From Pestalotiopsis fici W106-1 (taxonomy: Eukaryota > Ascomycota > Sordariomycetes > Amphisphaeriales > Sporocadaceae), in NCBI RefSeq assembly GCF_000516985.1, contig NW_006917091.1:3183022-3247021 (forward strand): a DNA stretch of 64,000 bases. The letters are read 5' to 3'. A program made the translations under genes and the position numbers. The notes beneath the pieces are model-generated. The model did no database searches, was not told the DNA's origin, and was given only the letters and a program-made list of their open reading frames with translations. Shown here piece after piece: positions 32,646 to 43,446 of the stretch. Position 1 is the first letter of the stretch, and each line of letters starts with the position of its first letter.

Positions 32646-33796
32646 ATGAAGTCTGCAATCTTTGCCCTTGGCTTTGCCGCCCTCGCCCGGGCTCAGTCCC
32701 TTGACTTTGATGTCATTGACTCTGCTCCTGTTCCCGAGACCACCACGGTCCCGATCGGTGCGGGTTCGACCACTGTCGCCTACAACAGCGCCACCGCAGC
32801 TGCCAGTGCCGCCGCCGAGATCACTGCCAGCCCCATTGTTGACGATGTCAAGATGAGGCGTGACATGAAGAACAGGCTTGCCTTTGACAAGAGGGACGGC
32901 AACTGTGCGGTTCAGCCTGTGGGCTACGGCCCCGTTCCCGACCCCGATACCCCAGACGCCTTCCTTGCCGATACCGACTTTTCTACTGCTGCCCAGAGCG
33001 CCACGACGCCTTCGGGTTTCGTGCAGAGCTTCTCGAACCTCCAGGGCTCCAACTCGGCTTATGCCTACATGGGATACACTGCTCTCAAGAGCTACGATGC
33101 CGCCACCTGCGCCAGCAAGTGCAAGGCCATTTCTGGTTGCAACGCCTTCAACATTTACTTTGAGCGTGACCCTTCTCTGGTAAGTCATACAGTCTTTACC
33201 CTCTAGTATACAAACAACAAGTGCTCACATAATCATAGGACCCTGGCTCCGCTTGCCCCAACCCTGCCAGTACCACGGTCATCAAGTGTGTCTTCTGGGG
33301 TGGTCCCGTCTACAGCACCAACGCCAAGAACACGGGACAATGGCGCAGCAGCTTCGAGGTGGTGATTGCCGGCTCCAACGGCTACAACAGCGTCGGACCC
33401 TTTGCCAGCCCGACCGGCTACACGGGCACCTACATCGGCCAAAAGGCCATCAACGCGCCCCTGTGCCCCAGCGGCAGCGACAGCTACCTGGGCGTCAAGG
33501 CCTTTACCTCTGGACCCTTTGACCCTTCCCTGTGCGCCGCCGCCTGCTCGGCCCAGAGCGACTACAACCGCGCCCACCCGGCCTCGGACGGAACCTACAA
33601 GACGTGCCAGTTCTACAACACCTACATGCTCATCAAGAACGGCGGCACCGGCCAGCAGCTCTGCGCCATGTACGCCAACTCTTGGGATGCTAGCTACGCC
33701 ACCAACAACGGCCAGTACCGCGGCTCGGACCACTACACCATTGAGTTCAGCGTCACTGGAAGCAACAGCTCCACCCCCGCCACCTGCTCCAGCTAG
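32646..33796 (+). CDS. secreted protein with Kex2 site and Cys-rich PAN/apple-like domain (363 aa)
   Basis: Two exons (32646-33179 and 33239-33796) with a 59-nt intron. The signal peptide is MKSAIFALGFAALARA, with cleavage likely before QS. An Ala/Thr-rich propeptide follows and ends at a dibasic Kex2 site (DKR at residues 81-83, then DGNC). The mature part holds paired Cys segments resembling an apple/PAN-type fold: YDAATCASKCKAISGCNAFNIYFERDP, then a second with DPSLCAAACSAQSDYN and CQFYNTYML. It is Gly/Ser/Asn-rich and probably extracellular or in the cell wall. Codon use is strongly biased to C-ending codons, suggesting high expression. I know the pattern from many ascomycetes but not a function. 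Confidence 0.85.
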
Positions 33797-34625
33797 AGCA
33801 ATTATTGATTAGAAGGTGATGGTCATGGAGGAGGGACTAGAAAACATGGTGAAGGGGGTCACGAGTGGATGGTGGAAGAGGCTTTTGATGAAGGTGATGA
33901 GTGATGACGATATTTTCTTATGAAGCGTACACGAAGATTGCTATAGATTATAATTTCCTATCTCTTTTTGTTTATAGAACCTTGGAGTCGGCAGCGAATA
34001 AACTCTCTTAAAATTACACAATCTGACCATTTAAATCGAGCTGTGAAATTGGAAAAACTGCTTGGATATGAGTATCTTCAAAATCACCTGCTGCTTGAAT
34101 AAAATAATAGTCAATTGATGCCCATTAGGAACATGATCATTGCCCTGACTAGAGTGTTTCTCCTAGTTAGGACCCAGTGGGTGTTGGACTAGAATGAGAC
34201 ATGACTTTGAGTTTGTCTCAGCCAGTGGTCATATGGAGCAAGCCAAGAGTCCACGTATAGACTACTTTGTCCTATAAAAGACCAAACATCATGTGCCCTG
34301 ATTTATACCTAAATGGTTCTCCACGCTGACCGCACGGACCAATCTAGAGCACATTTCATCCTCATGACTTCAATTCACTAGGTGTACTCGTATATGACAA
34401 GCATAGATCATGATCGCATTGCTCCCCTATCTAAACATGAGAGGGATATTCCACCGCTTGCAGCCACTTCTAGTGGGTAAACAGCCTTTCGAGCGCCAAA
34501 CACCGGGTGTAAAACCACCAAGTCCTTGTATACACCATTACCCTTCTAATGCACAAAACTCCAAGAATGAGGCGTGTTTCAATATCAAACCTCCCCAAAT
34601 ATTTTTGTTTCTTGTTACAATTGTC
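33797..34625. other. convergent 3' flanks
   Basis: The region between the 3' ends of the secreted-protein gene and MDM31. Short frames only. Confidence 0.5.
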
Positions 34626-36956
34626 TTACACGACATTACCGGCCATGCCCATAAACAAGGCGTGGGCTGCCAGACTCAAAGTCCAGAAGCCAACCTTCTT
34701 GAGTCGTCTGGACCGACTCTGTTGGTCTTCGACGTCGCGCGCAAAGGCATCGTACACTTCTGCTGACATGTCATTCATAAGACCGCAGTCGTACAATGAC
34801 CAAGCCCCATCAAAGTCGGAAGCACGCTTAACTATACGGCACCCGATGGGTATATATGTCTTTTTGGCGTTGATGTAAGCAACAATGGGTCGAACGAGGG
34901 CCTGGTTAATATAGCCCAGGGACGAATCAAAGACGGGGACGGTAGCCTTGACATCGTTCATGTGGATGCGCAGATCCATGACCAGGTAGCGTGGTGGCTC
35001 ATCATCAGTAGAGCTTGGCACTGATGAAGGCGATCCACTTTCAGGGTCTGGGGTAGCAGGTTTAGCTGCGGGATCTGCCTCACTGACAATGGGGACCTGT
35101 GCCGCGTCTTCAAACGTGCCACTTCGCAGGGCATCCTCTCCGTCCTCCTTGACACGGCGCTTTGTCCTGTCGAGAATCTGTAGATAGCGATTGGTCGTGA
35201 CGGCTTCTTCCAAGCGATCGTAAAAGTCAGACACGACTTCAAAAATGCTGTCCTCGTCATCCGTAGGGAAAGCAATATCGGCTACAATGTCGACATTGCC
35301 TTCATAGATCCATCCAAATGGTCCTTGGTCGCCCTTGTTCAAATGATCAATTTTGAGCCCGTCGATTCGACAACGACTAAACTTTTTCCAAGCATTGGGC
35401 TCTCCGAAATCATTTGCAGCTCTTTCCTGGCCAGCTGCAACTCCGTGGACTTGGCGGGGGTGAATGGTAAAGAGCGAGCCGTCATAAGAGCCCGACATGT
35501 GGTTGGCGGAGAGAAGGTCGTAGAACATGAATTGCTTCCGCAATTGAGGAAGCTCCATGGAGTAGATGCTCACAGAAAAGGGGCGGAAACCTCCGGGTTG
35601 GTGAATCGTGACAAGAAGATCCTCCAATTTAAACGACTCGATTTCGAAATCGCCAGGGTTGTGCTCGTGTCGGTAAGAAAGGGGATCGACATTGGCATCA
35701 GACCAATGTACCGATGTCCTGTCAATCACACCGCGAACGCCCTTGATTTCCACATCCTTGAGTGGTCCCGTTCCGTTCCACCACTTTGCAAAAGACAATG
35801 TCACATTGACCGTGCTCAGTGATACGTCGAATTGTGTATAGTTGCCGTCGTCTTCCTCGGTAATCTCCTTCTTTTCGTTTTCCGCAGCTGCGGCAGCTGC
35901 AGCGGTCGAGGGCGAACCTTTGCTGACTGTAGACTTGGTCTGACCCGGTCTTCGGGAAACGTAGACATTTCTAAACGAGATGACTCCATCTTTCCATTTG
36001 GGAACAATGGCAGACTCGAAAATGACCGTCAAGCCAGCCGACTCTGTCAAGTAATCACCAACCTTTTTGGCCAACCATTCTATACAAATTAGCACGGAGC
36101 GATGCGTGTTGACCATTTCCAACTTACCTTGTGCAGAGACCGTGTTGATAAAGAGGAGAAGTAGAGATACGAATGTCGTCGTACCAACCAAGATCCACAC
36201 CAAATGTCCAAAGAGGAAAAAGGATAAAAAGGCTCCCCACTCGTCTGTATTCCATGGACGCATGCTTCTAATGGAAAACCACTTGAAACGAACACTCATG
36301 CGTGCCCAGAACCCATTGGCAGCGGCCAAGAATTCCTCTTTTGTCGGTCGATGAGGCAGGTGGACATTCGGGAGATGAAAATAATTGGCAATATAGTTGT
36401 GATGTTCTGATTCGGCCTGCGGCTTGTCTTCTGGCTTGGATGCTACCGAAGCGCTTTCAGACTCTTGTTTGGCCTGTGATGCCGCCGCCGTAGCTTTTGT
36501 AGAGTTGCTACTCGACTTGGTAGACTTTCGCCTTCGCGAAACCGCGCCATGCCGCCGCCTACCCCTCCCAGTGTGGATATCTCTTGTCCATGCTTGCCGC
36601 GCAAGCCTTAATAAATCTGATTTCTGTGTCGTGCCACTGATCATTGAAGAGTCAGCGGCAGATGTGCATGTAGACACTACTGCGCTCGTCGTAGAGGAGG
36701 TCGGGTTGACGCCAACAAGCAGCAGGCCTCCAGAGGTGAAGCTTCTTCGGACATTATATCCTTGCACTTTCGGGGTTCTCGGAAAGGACCATGATGAATA
36801 ATTCGTTGATCGTCCAGGTATCGTGCTGTGATGATTTATACCGGATCGGCATGTCGTAGTCGGCCTCGATGATATCTTTGTACCGAAAAAGTCGAGCGAC
36901 TCGTAGATCGATCGCCAGGCCTGGCGGCCAAAGAGCGACGTTCTAGCTGTAGACAT
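34626..36956 (-). CDS. mdm31: mitochondrial distribution and morphology protein MDM31 (760 aa)
   Basis: Two exons (36956-36128 and 36079-34626). The N-terminal 140 residues are basic and Ser-rich, as for a mitochondrial presequence. A transmembrane segment follows (about 240-270, WGAFLSFFLFGHLVWILV), then a long soluble domain with the family features ISFRNVYVSR, YTQFDVSLSTVNVTLSF, WWNGTGPLKDVEIKGVRGVIDR and a SIYSMELPQLRKQF region. The C-terminal hydrophobic anchor is FWTLSLAAHALFMGMAG. Mdm31 is an inner-membrane protein needed for mitochondrial shape, nucleoid organisation and cardiolipin-related lipid balance. The 48-nt intron at 36080-36127 has no stop and keeps frame, so it is easily missed. 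Splicing gives NTVSAQ-EWLAKKVG. Confidence 0.92.
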   Translation of the reverse strand: MSTARTSLFGRQAWRSIYESLDFFGTKISSRPTTTCRSGINHHSTIPGRSTNYSSWSFPRTPKVQGYNVRRSFTSGGLLLVGVNPTSSTTSAVVSTCTSAADSSMISGTTQKSDLLRLARQAWTRDIHTGRGRRRHGAVSRRRKSTKSSSNSTKATAAASQAKQESESASVASKPEDKPQAESEHHNYIANYFHLPNVHLPHRPTKEEFLAAANGFWARMSVRFKWFSIRSMRPWNTDEWGAFLSFFLFGHLVWILVGTTTFVSLLLLFINTVSAQGKLEMVNTHRSVLICIEWLAKKVGDYLTESAGLTVIFESAIVPKWKDGVISFRNVYVSRRPGQTKSTVSKGSPSTAAAAAAAENEKKEITEEDDGNYTQFDVSLSTVNVTLSFAKWWNGTGPLKDVEIKGVRGVIDRTSVHWSDANVDPLSYRHEHNPGDFEIESFKLEDLLVTIHQPGGFRPFSVSIYSMELPQLRKQFMFYDLLSANHMSGSYDGSLFTIHPRQVHGVAAGQERAANDFGEPNAWKKFSRCRIDGLKIDHLNKGDQGPFGWIYEGNVDIVADIAFPTDDEDSIFEVVSDFYDRLEEAVTTNRYLQILDRTKRRVKEDGEDALRSGTFEDAAQVPIVSEADPAAKPATPDPESGSPSSVPSSTDDEPPRYLVMDLRIHMNDVKATVPVFDSSLGYINQALVRPIVAYINAKKTYIPIGCRIVKRASDFDGAWSLYDCGLMNDMSAEVYDAFARDVEDQQSRSRRLKKVGFWTLSLAAHALFMGMAGNVV

Positions 36957-37576
36957 TGCAAGAGCTCATGATGATCTGCATAGAGTGTTGAACAGGCAGA
37001 TGACGATTCAAGAAAGCAATAACATCACCAAGAAGTCGCTAGAGGAGTCTCGAGATGTAAACAATCCACAAGGACAATAAACAAGAGCGTATGAGGTGGT
37101 GTTGCACCCAAACCACCATTAACGCATGAATGGGAATCAAGGTCGATCAAGGTAGAGTCAGAGAGCAAAATCTCGTCATTAGCATTTCCATGACGCGCTA
37201 GCCAATCGACCAAGGCAGGAATTTTGCGCGCGCTGAAGGTGTGCTAAGGGCCCAGACAGGCCTGTGCAGTGCCAGCGGACAGCTCCCAGCCCCTCTGACA
37301 GGGGGGATTCTAGTGGTAAACCCCGAAAAGCAGAAGGAAAAAAGCACCGACTTTTTTGATCGTCTTTTTCTTATCACTTATCAGAGCTTTGCCCCACGCC
37401 CAAAAATTATTGTCGAGCGGGAAAGCCAAAGCGGTATCGATACCCAGGGAATAATTAAACAACGGTCAGACCCTTACTCTATTGTCAGTGACCGAGTCTT
37501 CTCTTTGACGCCTGCCCCCACGACGACAACTACAAGCCAGACACTTGAATATCAGCTTCTTGCGCACGCCGTCAAC
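36957..37576. promoter_or_regulatory. divergent promoter region of MDM31 and PNO1
   Basis: The 620 bp between two outward-facing start codons must hold both promoters. No distinct motif stands out. Both genes are housekeeping. Confidence 0.5.
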
Positions 37577-38510
37577 ATGCCTGCCCCAACGGCGCTCAAG
37601 GCGCCCATCGAGACCGCCCAAGATGCCCCCGCGGCAGATATCCCCCTCCCAGTGACTGGGACCGAGGACGAGGAGCTCCTCCTCGACGCCGACGCCATGA
37701 ACACGCTGGACACGACGGCGATCCAGGCGCCCACGGCCGCAAACGCCAACACAGACATGGAGATTGACGAGGAGTCGCGGCCGCAGTTTGCGCCGCAGCG
37801 GGACGCCCCGGCGGCGCACCGGATCGAGTCGCGCAAGGTTCCCATCCCGCCGCACCGCATGAGCCCGCTCAAGGCCTCGTGGCCCAAGATTTACCCGCCG
37901 CTGGTCGAGCACCTTAAGCTGCAGTGCCGCATGAACGTCAAGTCCAAGGCCGTCGAGTTGCGGACCAGCCGCCACACTGCCGAGGCCGGTGCTCTGCAAA
38001 AGGGTGAGGACTTTGTCCGCGCCTTTTGCCTGGGTTTTGATGTCGAGGATGCCATTGCCCTGCTTCGACTCGATGATCTCTATGTCGAGACTTTTGAGAT
38101 CAAGGATGTCAAGACTCTGAGTGGCGACCACCGTACGTTGACCCTCTTGGTTTGGTCATGGATCGTTATTCCCCACGACCATGGGCACGCTTTGCAAGAA
38201 ATGCTTTGCTGACAGGGAAATAGTTGCTCGTGCTATTGGTCGTATTGCCGGTGCCCAGGGAAAGACAAAGCACTCTATTGAAAACGTACGTTTGACTCTA
38301 GAATCTAGCAAGCAGATTAGGACTGACTTTGGACTATAGGCGAGCCGAACGAGAATTGTCCTTGCGGATAGCAAGATTCACATCCTCGGCGGGTTCAAGA
38401 ACATTCAGATTGCAAGAGAAAGCATCGTATCGTTGATTCTCGGCAAGCAGCCTGGCAAGGTATACAACGGTCTAAGAATTGTTGCCTCGAGGATGAAGGA
38501 GAGATTTTAG
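37577..38510 (+). CDS. pno1: pre-rRNA processing protein PNO1/DIM2 (262 aa)
   Basis: Three exons (37577-38132, 38224-38285 and 38340-38510) join in phase. The N-terminal 75 residues are acidic and Ala/Thr-rich. The conserved part begins near PHRMSPLKASWPKIYPPLVEHLKLQCRMNVK, continues through GEDFVRAFCLGFDVEDAIALLRLDDLY, and ends with the KH-like segment HLARAIGRIAGAQGKTKHSIENASRTRIVLAD and ARESIVSLILGKQPGKVYNGLRIVASRMKERF. Pno1 is a KH-domain RNA-binding protein of the pre-40S particle. It recruits the dimethylase Dim1 and partners the nuclease Nob1 in 18S rRNA maturation. Although the frame is open further upstream, the conserved family start is at MPAPTAL. Confidence 0.95.
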
Positions 38511-38931
38511 AGTGGTCAAAAGGAAAATTTCTGCATGAAATCATTGGTCAGGCGTTTGAGGTGTATGGAGTTTAGAGCGGATTTCCGTCATGGTTGATTC
38601 AGACCGACTGGGGAATATCCCATGTGCATATGTCATGCCCGGAAAGATATACTGATTTCAATACCACCAACTTGAAGACAAGATTATTTTGAAATTGCTG
38701 CTACAGGACTAAACCAATGCAAAATAAGGGGTATCATTACTATAGTTTACTTCCACAGGGCATGGAAGCTGTAGAGCGAACACTCAACAAATGTGAAATA
38801 CTCCAATCATCAGTCATAAGGCCAGCACAGATTGCTTTCCCAGAATAAGACACTTGCCTGGAATTCCCTGAAAGCCCCAGTGTTTCGACAACGCTTAAAC
38901 TCGAAAAACTGCACGCGTCGACATGGAACTG
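38511..38931. other. convergent 3' flanks
   Basis: 421 bp between the ends of PNO1 and the SUMO-like gene. No feature recognised. Confidence 0.5.
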
Positions 38932-40356
38932 TCAGGGATCCGTGATATGAACCTCCAGAGAGTCCATGTCTTCTACGCCAATACCATCCATCGTCTCTTC
39001 TTCCGTGAGAATCTCACCATCGAAATGAAGCTTGATCACCTTTTCATGGTCTAAACCGTGCTTCTTACGGAAAGCCTGGACAACCTTGCCGACTGTGATA
39101 TCCAGTGGCACGTTGAGCCCCATGTTCTCGTAGTTTCTAGACTTCAAAATGATCCTAATCGATTTTGGAGTCGGGGTCTCTGGTTCAGGTTCTTCCTCGG
39201 CCACTGGTTCATCATCGAGCTCGCCCAAGTTGCGCTTACGCTCTCTCTCCTTCTCGAGATTGTGCTTCTCATAAAGCTCTGGAGTCCATGCCTCGAGATG
39301 GACCTTGTCCCGGCTAGCGTATACATTTTCAAGTTTTGGTGTTTGGGGAGTAATGTTACCCTGGCTGTCGGGCGTTATGCCCAGTCGCTCGAGTGTGAGG
39401 ACCTCCTGAATCTTCATCTCTTTCCAGGTGAGGAATACACTGTCAATGATGGCAGGTGTGATTGACGGTAATTCATCGAGCCTTTTCTTGACATAGTTCC
39501 TCCAGGCTTCCTTCATCATGCTTATCCTCTTGTTGATCTGGATCTTCACCTTGAGAGGTGGAATACCTGGTAATTTGGATTCTATCATGACTTCAACGGC
39601 CGGGACGACCCGAGCCTCTTCAGCCTCGAGCACTGCTCTTCTCTTCATGGCTCGTTCCTGGGCAGAGCGAATGTAGGCAGCTCCAATGTCGTCAGGATCA
39701 GGATCGTGCAGGCTACCGTCGACTGGCGTGTCGTCCTCGACGTCGCTGTGGTGCAGAGCTTGCGCCGATGGTGGCACGTCTGAGCCGTTCGTAGGTAGTG
39801 GGCTCATCTTTTCCTTGCCCTTGTCCTTTGCTCTTGTTGTTGTAGTTGTAAAGGGGTCGTCATCGTCGCTGTCTAGTGAGATGACCTGGGTCGAGGGTGG
39901 CTTGCTTGATCCTAATGACTTTGAGTGTGGCCGCTTCGACTTTTTGATACTGTCTCGTGATCGGCTCGGCGACTGTGTGCTGCTGAATCGAGACGACTTG
40001 CGGGAAGATGGGGTGGGAGAATTGATCTCGCTGTCATCTTCGTCGTCCGAAAGTGACATGCGATGTCGTTTGGAGCCTCGTCGGGGCGTTGAATTTGTTC
40101 CAGACTTGGATGACTTTCTCGAGAGCTGCTCCTTGGCTTCATTGTCTGCATCTGCATTATTCTTCTCCCGGCGTGCCTTTTCCTGAAGAGCTGCTTTCTC
40201 AGCGGCTTTTCTCTCGGCATCCTCAAAGTACTTGTTGGAACGCTTGCGGAACATGCTAGTGGAATCATCGTCTGTAGTCTTGTTCTCTGCAGGCGTATCG
40301 GAATTCCGAGGAGCTGCTCGCTTCTTGAATGGAAGAACTCGCTTGGGTTTCTCCAT
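38932..40356 (-). CDS. Rad60/Esc2-like protein with SUMO-like domains (474 aa)
   Basis: Single exon. Residues 1-240 are charged and disordered, with Lys/Arg-rich patches and acidic, possibly SUMO-interacting motifs (VISLDSDDDD around residues 160-170). Residues about 255-330 form a first, weak SUMO-like domain (VKIQINKRISMMKEAW...VFLTWKEMKIQEVLTLERLGI). Residues 398-474 are a clear Rad60-type SUMO-like domain (SIRIILKSRNYENMGLNV...VIKLHFDGEILTEEETMDGIGVEDMDSLEVHI). It ends without a processed GG, as in this family. Rad60 and Esc2 support SUMO-dependent genome stability and homologous repair, partly through the SUMO E2 Ubc9. It shares a 637-bp divergent promoter with LSM6. Confidence 0.88.
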   Translation of the reverse strand: MEKPKRVLPFKKRAAPRNSDTPAENKTTDDDSTSMFRKRSNKYFEDAERKAAEKAALQEKARREKNNADADNEAKEQLSRKSSKSGTNSTPRRGSKRHRMSLSDDEDDSEINSPTPSSRKSSRFSSTQSPSRSRDSIKKSKRPHSKSLGSSKPPSTQVISLDSDDDDPFTTTTTRAKDKGKEKMSPLPTNGSDVPPSAQALHHSDVEDDTPVDGSLHDPDPDDIGAAYIRSAQERAMKRRAVLEAEEARVVPAVEVMIESKLPGIPPLKVKIQINKRISMMKEAWRNYVKKRLDELPSITPAIIDSVFLTWKEMKIQEVLTLERLGITPDSQGNITPQTPKLENVYASRDKVHLEAWTPELYEKHNLEKERERKRNLGELDDEPVAEEEPEPETPTPKSIRIILKSRNYENMGLNVPLDITVGKVVQAFRKKHGLDHEKVIKLHFDGEILTEEETMDGIGVEDMDSLEVHITDP

Positions 40357-40993
40357 TTTGCTGGTAGCTAGGGGCAGAGGGCCCTTTTGTGCGAGTTTGA
40401 ATTCGTTGTTATTTGGCGATCAGTTAAAGACAGCTGCTGAAGCTATTTCTGAAGCCGTGATTGCGACAGGACTAGGCGCAGCTGTTCAAGTAGAGCAGCA
40501 GCTCGATCAAAGTCGAATCGTAGGATCAATAGGTGTATTTGGATGGAAACAAAAAGGGTTGGCGAACCCTCTTGGGGATGATGGATACGCCAAACAGGCA
40601 CCCCAACCGGAACGCGACGAGGCCAAACAAAATAATTCCAAGCGTCGCGATGCTTTTTTGAATTTCTTCAACGCGAGGTACAAGAGAGCCGCGATTGCCC
40701 CACAGCTAAATTGATGTTCAGGGTGGGGCAAGATGGGAAAGTTACACTGTGCAACGGTTAACAAGACAAGTGGGATGCGGAAAGTGCCCGCCTTTTTTCA
40801 AGTCTGCGGGTGCTGGGCAATCGTCAAGGCAGAGAGGCTTTAGTGGGGCCTTGCCAACCAACCCTCATCAGGATTCAGACATATCAAATACATACAAGCC
40901 TCAGACACGCGCAAGACGACAATTTGATTCCAGAGACCTAGAGAGAAGCTTTCAGATTTGGTCCTCACCACCAAGCACACGTTTGACCTCAAC
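40357..40993. promoter_or_regulatory. divergent promoter region of the SUMO-like gene and LSM6
   Basis: The 637 bp between two outward-facing starts. A 160-codon plus-strand frame overlaps it but has no domain and runs into the SUMO-like gene antisense. Treated as chance. Confidence 0.5.
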
Positions 40994-41346
40994 ATGGAGA
41001 ACGGAACCGTCACCCAAGGCGATGGAAGGGATCCTTCAGGTTTCCTGTCCGAACTTCATGGCAACCCCGTGACCGTCAAGCTCAACTCTGGCGTCGTCTA
41101 CAAGGGTTGGTTGACTCGCATGACCTTGTGGTCTGAGCTGTGCTAACATTGAGACGTAGGAGAGCTTCAGTCCGTTGATGGATACATGAACATTGCACTG
41201 GAAAAGACGGAAGAGTACGTCAATGGCGTAAAGCGGAGGACATACGGAGACGCCTTTGTCAGGGGTAACAACGGTGAGTAAGCCAACTGATGCGGTAAAT
41301 TCGTTGCTGACTTTTCTTCATAGTAATGTACATCTCGGCGGATTGA
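40994..41346 (+). CDS. lsm6: U6 snRNA-associated Sm-like protein LSm6 (82 aa)
   Basis: Three exons (40994-41105, 41160-41273 and 41324-41346), phases 1 and 1. The protein starts MENGTVTQGDGRDPSGFLSELHG. It carries Sm motif 1 ([33 protein letters not shown]) and Sm motif 2 (FVRGNNVMYI), and ends SAD. LSm6 is part of the Lsm2-8 ring that binds the U6 3' end in the nucleus and of the Lsm1-7 ring that promotes mRNA decapping in the cytoplasm. The length matches the family exactly. The last exon holds only eight codons, including the stop. Confidence 0.95.
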
Positions 41347-41572
41347 TTCAAGATCTAGGCACAAATAGAACTCGACGATCCAGTACAGAAGCCTTTATGA
41401 ACAGGTCTCACAAGAGGGTTGCGTAGAAAGCAGTCAATGAGATTACATGCACATGCAGGCATCAACAACTGTGGGCCAAAGTAAATGATATTCTTCAAAT
41501 TCATAAATCCATCAGCTAAATGCTGCGAGGGTATCTTGATGATAGGAACATGGCAGACGAACAATACAAGGT

Positions 41573-42557
41573 CTAGATTCTGTCCGTCCATGCAAAATAG
41601 GTCACACCGTGAGCAGCAATCTCGCCCTTTTCATTCCTCTCGACATCATCACTAGCAAGCGCCTCCTTGAAAACCTTGATCGCATTCTCCCGCTCCTCGC
41701 CCTTGAGTATGGCGATCTGGCTGAGTGTACTGATGCGTGCCCACAAGGCGTCTTCGCTTAACCAGACTGTCCACTTGACCGAATCCTCGCCGAGAGGCAG
41801 TGAAAACTTGGGGAGATGATCCAGAAAAGTGTCCTTGACAACTTGAAAGGGATTACCGGGAGCCTGCTTTTCAAAGACCTCCTTCCATTTCTTGGAGTAC
41901 ATGTCAGCTTGTGAAATCTACTTGAGAGCTGAACACGATCACTTACCATGTGCCTAAACCTCGAGTGGCCGTCATCAAGAGACCAGACAAAGTCATTCAA
42001 CTTTTGTTCCCACTTGGTCGAAGCCTCCCAACCCTTTGGGTTGTTGTAATTGTCAATGTTCCAAATCATTCCAAAAACCGCTCCTGGTTTCAGTACGCGG
42101 TGTATCTCGCTCAATGCCTCGGGTGTAGCAAACCTATCGTGTTGTGTCAGTACCTTGAAGACACGGTAACAAGTGACCATGGTTGGCTTTACCAATGGAA
42201 TGCCTGAGCCGCAATGCAGGCATCACCCCATTCATTTTCCACAGGCATCTTGCTGGCCGAGCCATTGATGACTTCAACGGCGGGCAAGTCCTTTTCAGCC
42301 AGTTTCTGCCTCATGGTCTCATGGGGCTCGATAGCCTTGACCAGAAATCGCTCCGGCTGGTTGGCAAGCAGCTCGGTAAACTTGCCTGTTCCCGAAGCAA
42401 TTTCGACGACTCTGGCATCTGAGGTGCCCTTGAGCTTCATTCCATCAAAGAACTTTTCGACAGCGTCGGCAGGGTACGATGGCCGGTAGGCATCATAGGC
42501 GTTTGCGTCCTTGAAGCCCTCGGCTGCCGCTACCGGTAGCTGGGTTGCAGAGGCCAT
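41573..42557 (-). CDS. SAM-dependent class I methyltransferase (289 aa)
   Basis: Three exons (42557-42193, 42133-41947 and 41890-41573) join in phase. The Rossmann-fold SAM-binding motif I is VVEIASGTGKFT (about residues 50-61). The acidic post-I position follows (VKAIEPHETM), then motif II (WGDACIAAQAFHWF) and motif III (EIHRVLKPGAVFGMIWN). The ASGTGKFT and AFHWF signatures place it with the type-11, UbiE/Crg1-like small-molecule methyltransferases of fungi. The substrate is unknown. It converges on LSM6 (226 bp between stops). I chose the acceptor CCAAG|AAATGG for exon 3 because it keeps phase and gives HMKWKEVFEK, the expected family context. Confidence 0.85.
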
Positions 42558-43446
42558 GTTGCGATTTTGTACCTTTTATAGCGTCGTCTGTCGCGGTGAG
42601 GTTCTGGAAGGGCGCTCTGATATTGATGTAGGTTGTTATGATGGTTCTAGACAGGAGTCGTACGTTGAGATGAAATGTAATGATTTGGTCGACCAATTAC
42701 ATCATAAGTCTCTACGGCCTGAGCTCACGATGGCCAGGGATGGGCTTACCGGCACACTAGGGTGGGCTGCCGTCTTTAATATCCTGGGGATCCGCCTGTC
42801 AGTGGAATGAGCTTCTTTTTATTGCAAAGAGATATAGAAGATTGTATCTATACAATTTCTTTTGCTTTTGCATCTTGGACAATATGATTATACCGAGTGC
42901 ATTACCACTCACAATTAAATTTATTGACCATATGAATCTTGACAGGAGGAGCAGATAATGCCTGGAGTTGAAGTCAGCAAACATGCTCCAGGGCTATACT
43001 TTGTACATACAAGCGATGCTCTCCCGGCGCCCCGCCGAGCCCCGTATTAGCTGTACGCACCGCCCCTGCCACCAGACCTGGCCAGGTTAGCATGCTTCCC
43101 CAGCGATCTACGCTGTACCCGGCCACGCAAGCAATTCGACATCCAGGGTCGTCATGTTCCCAGCTCCTTTGCCTGTCTTTGATACATCCACACGTGGACG
43201 TGTAGACGCCTCAATTGCGATCCTGTCTGCTGCTGACATCTCCTGAAATTCTTGGCTTTCCCGAACCGTCTCTTCCATGGCCTTAATATTTTAACATTTT
43301 CCTGCATTGTAAACTCCAGGAGCACGGAGACGCTGCAAAACCTTGCTCATCATGAGATAGTGCACCTTTACCAATAGCTCCTTATTGCTTCTATTTCCTT
43401 CCTTTTCTTCGCTTCATAGTCGCTCCTTATTCTATACGTGTTCTCC
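42558..43446. promoter_or_regulatory. divergent region between the methyltransferase and GT69 genes
   Basis: 889 bp with outward-facing starts at both ends. No repeat or RNA gene recognised. A pyrimidine-rich stretch precedes the GT69 start. Confidence 0.45.

Noticed and set aside
32559..33188. 209-codon minus-strand frame
   Set aside because: Antisense to the first exon of the secreted-protein gene, which has strong C-ending codon bias.
37466..38131. 221-codon minus-strand frame
   Set aside because: Antisense to PNO1; no domain.
40232..40714. 160-codon plus-strand frame near LSM6
   Set aside because: Starts antisense inside the SUMO-like gene and has no family signature.
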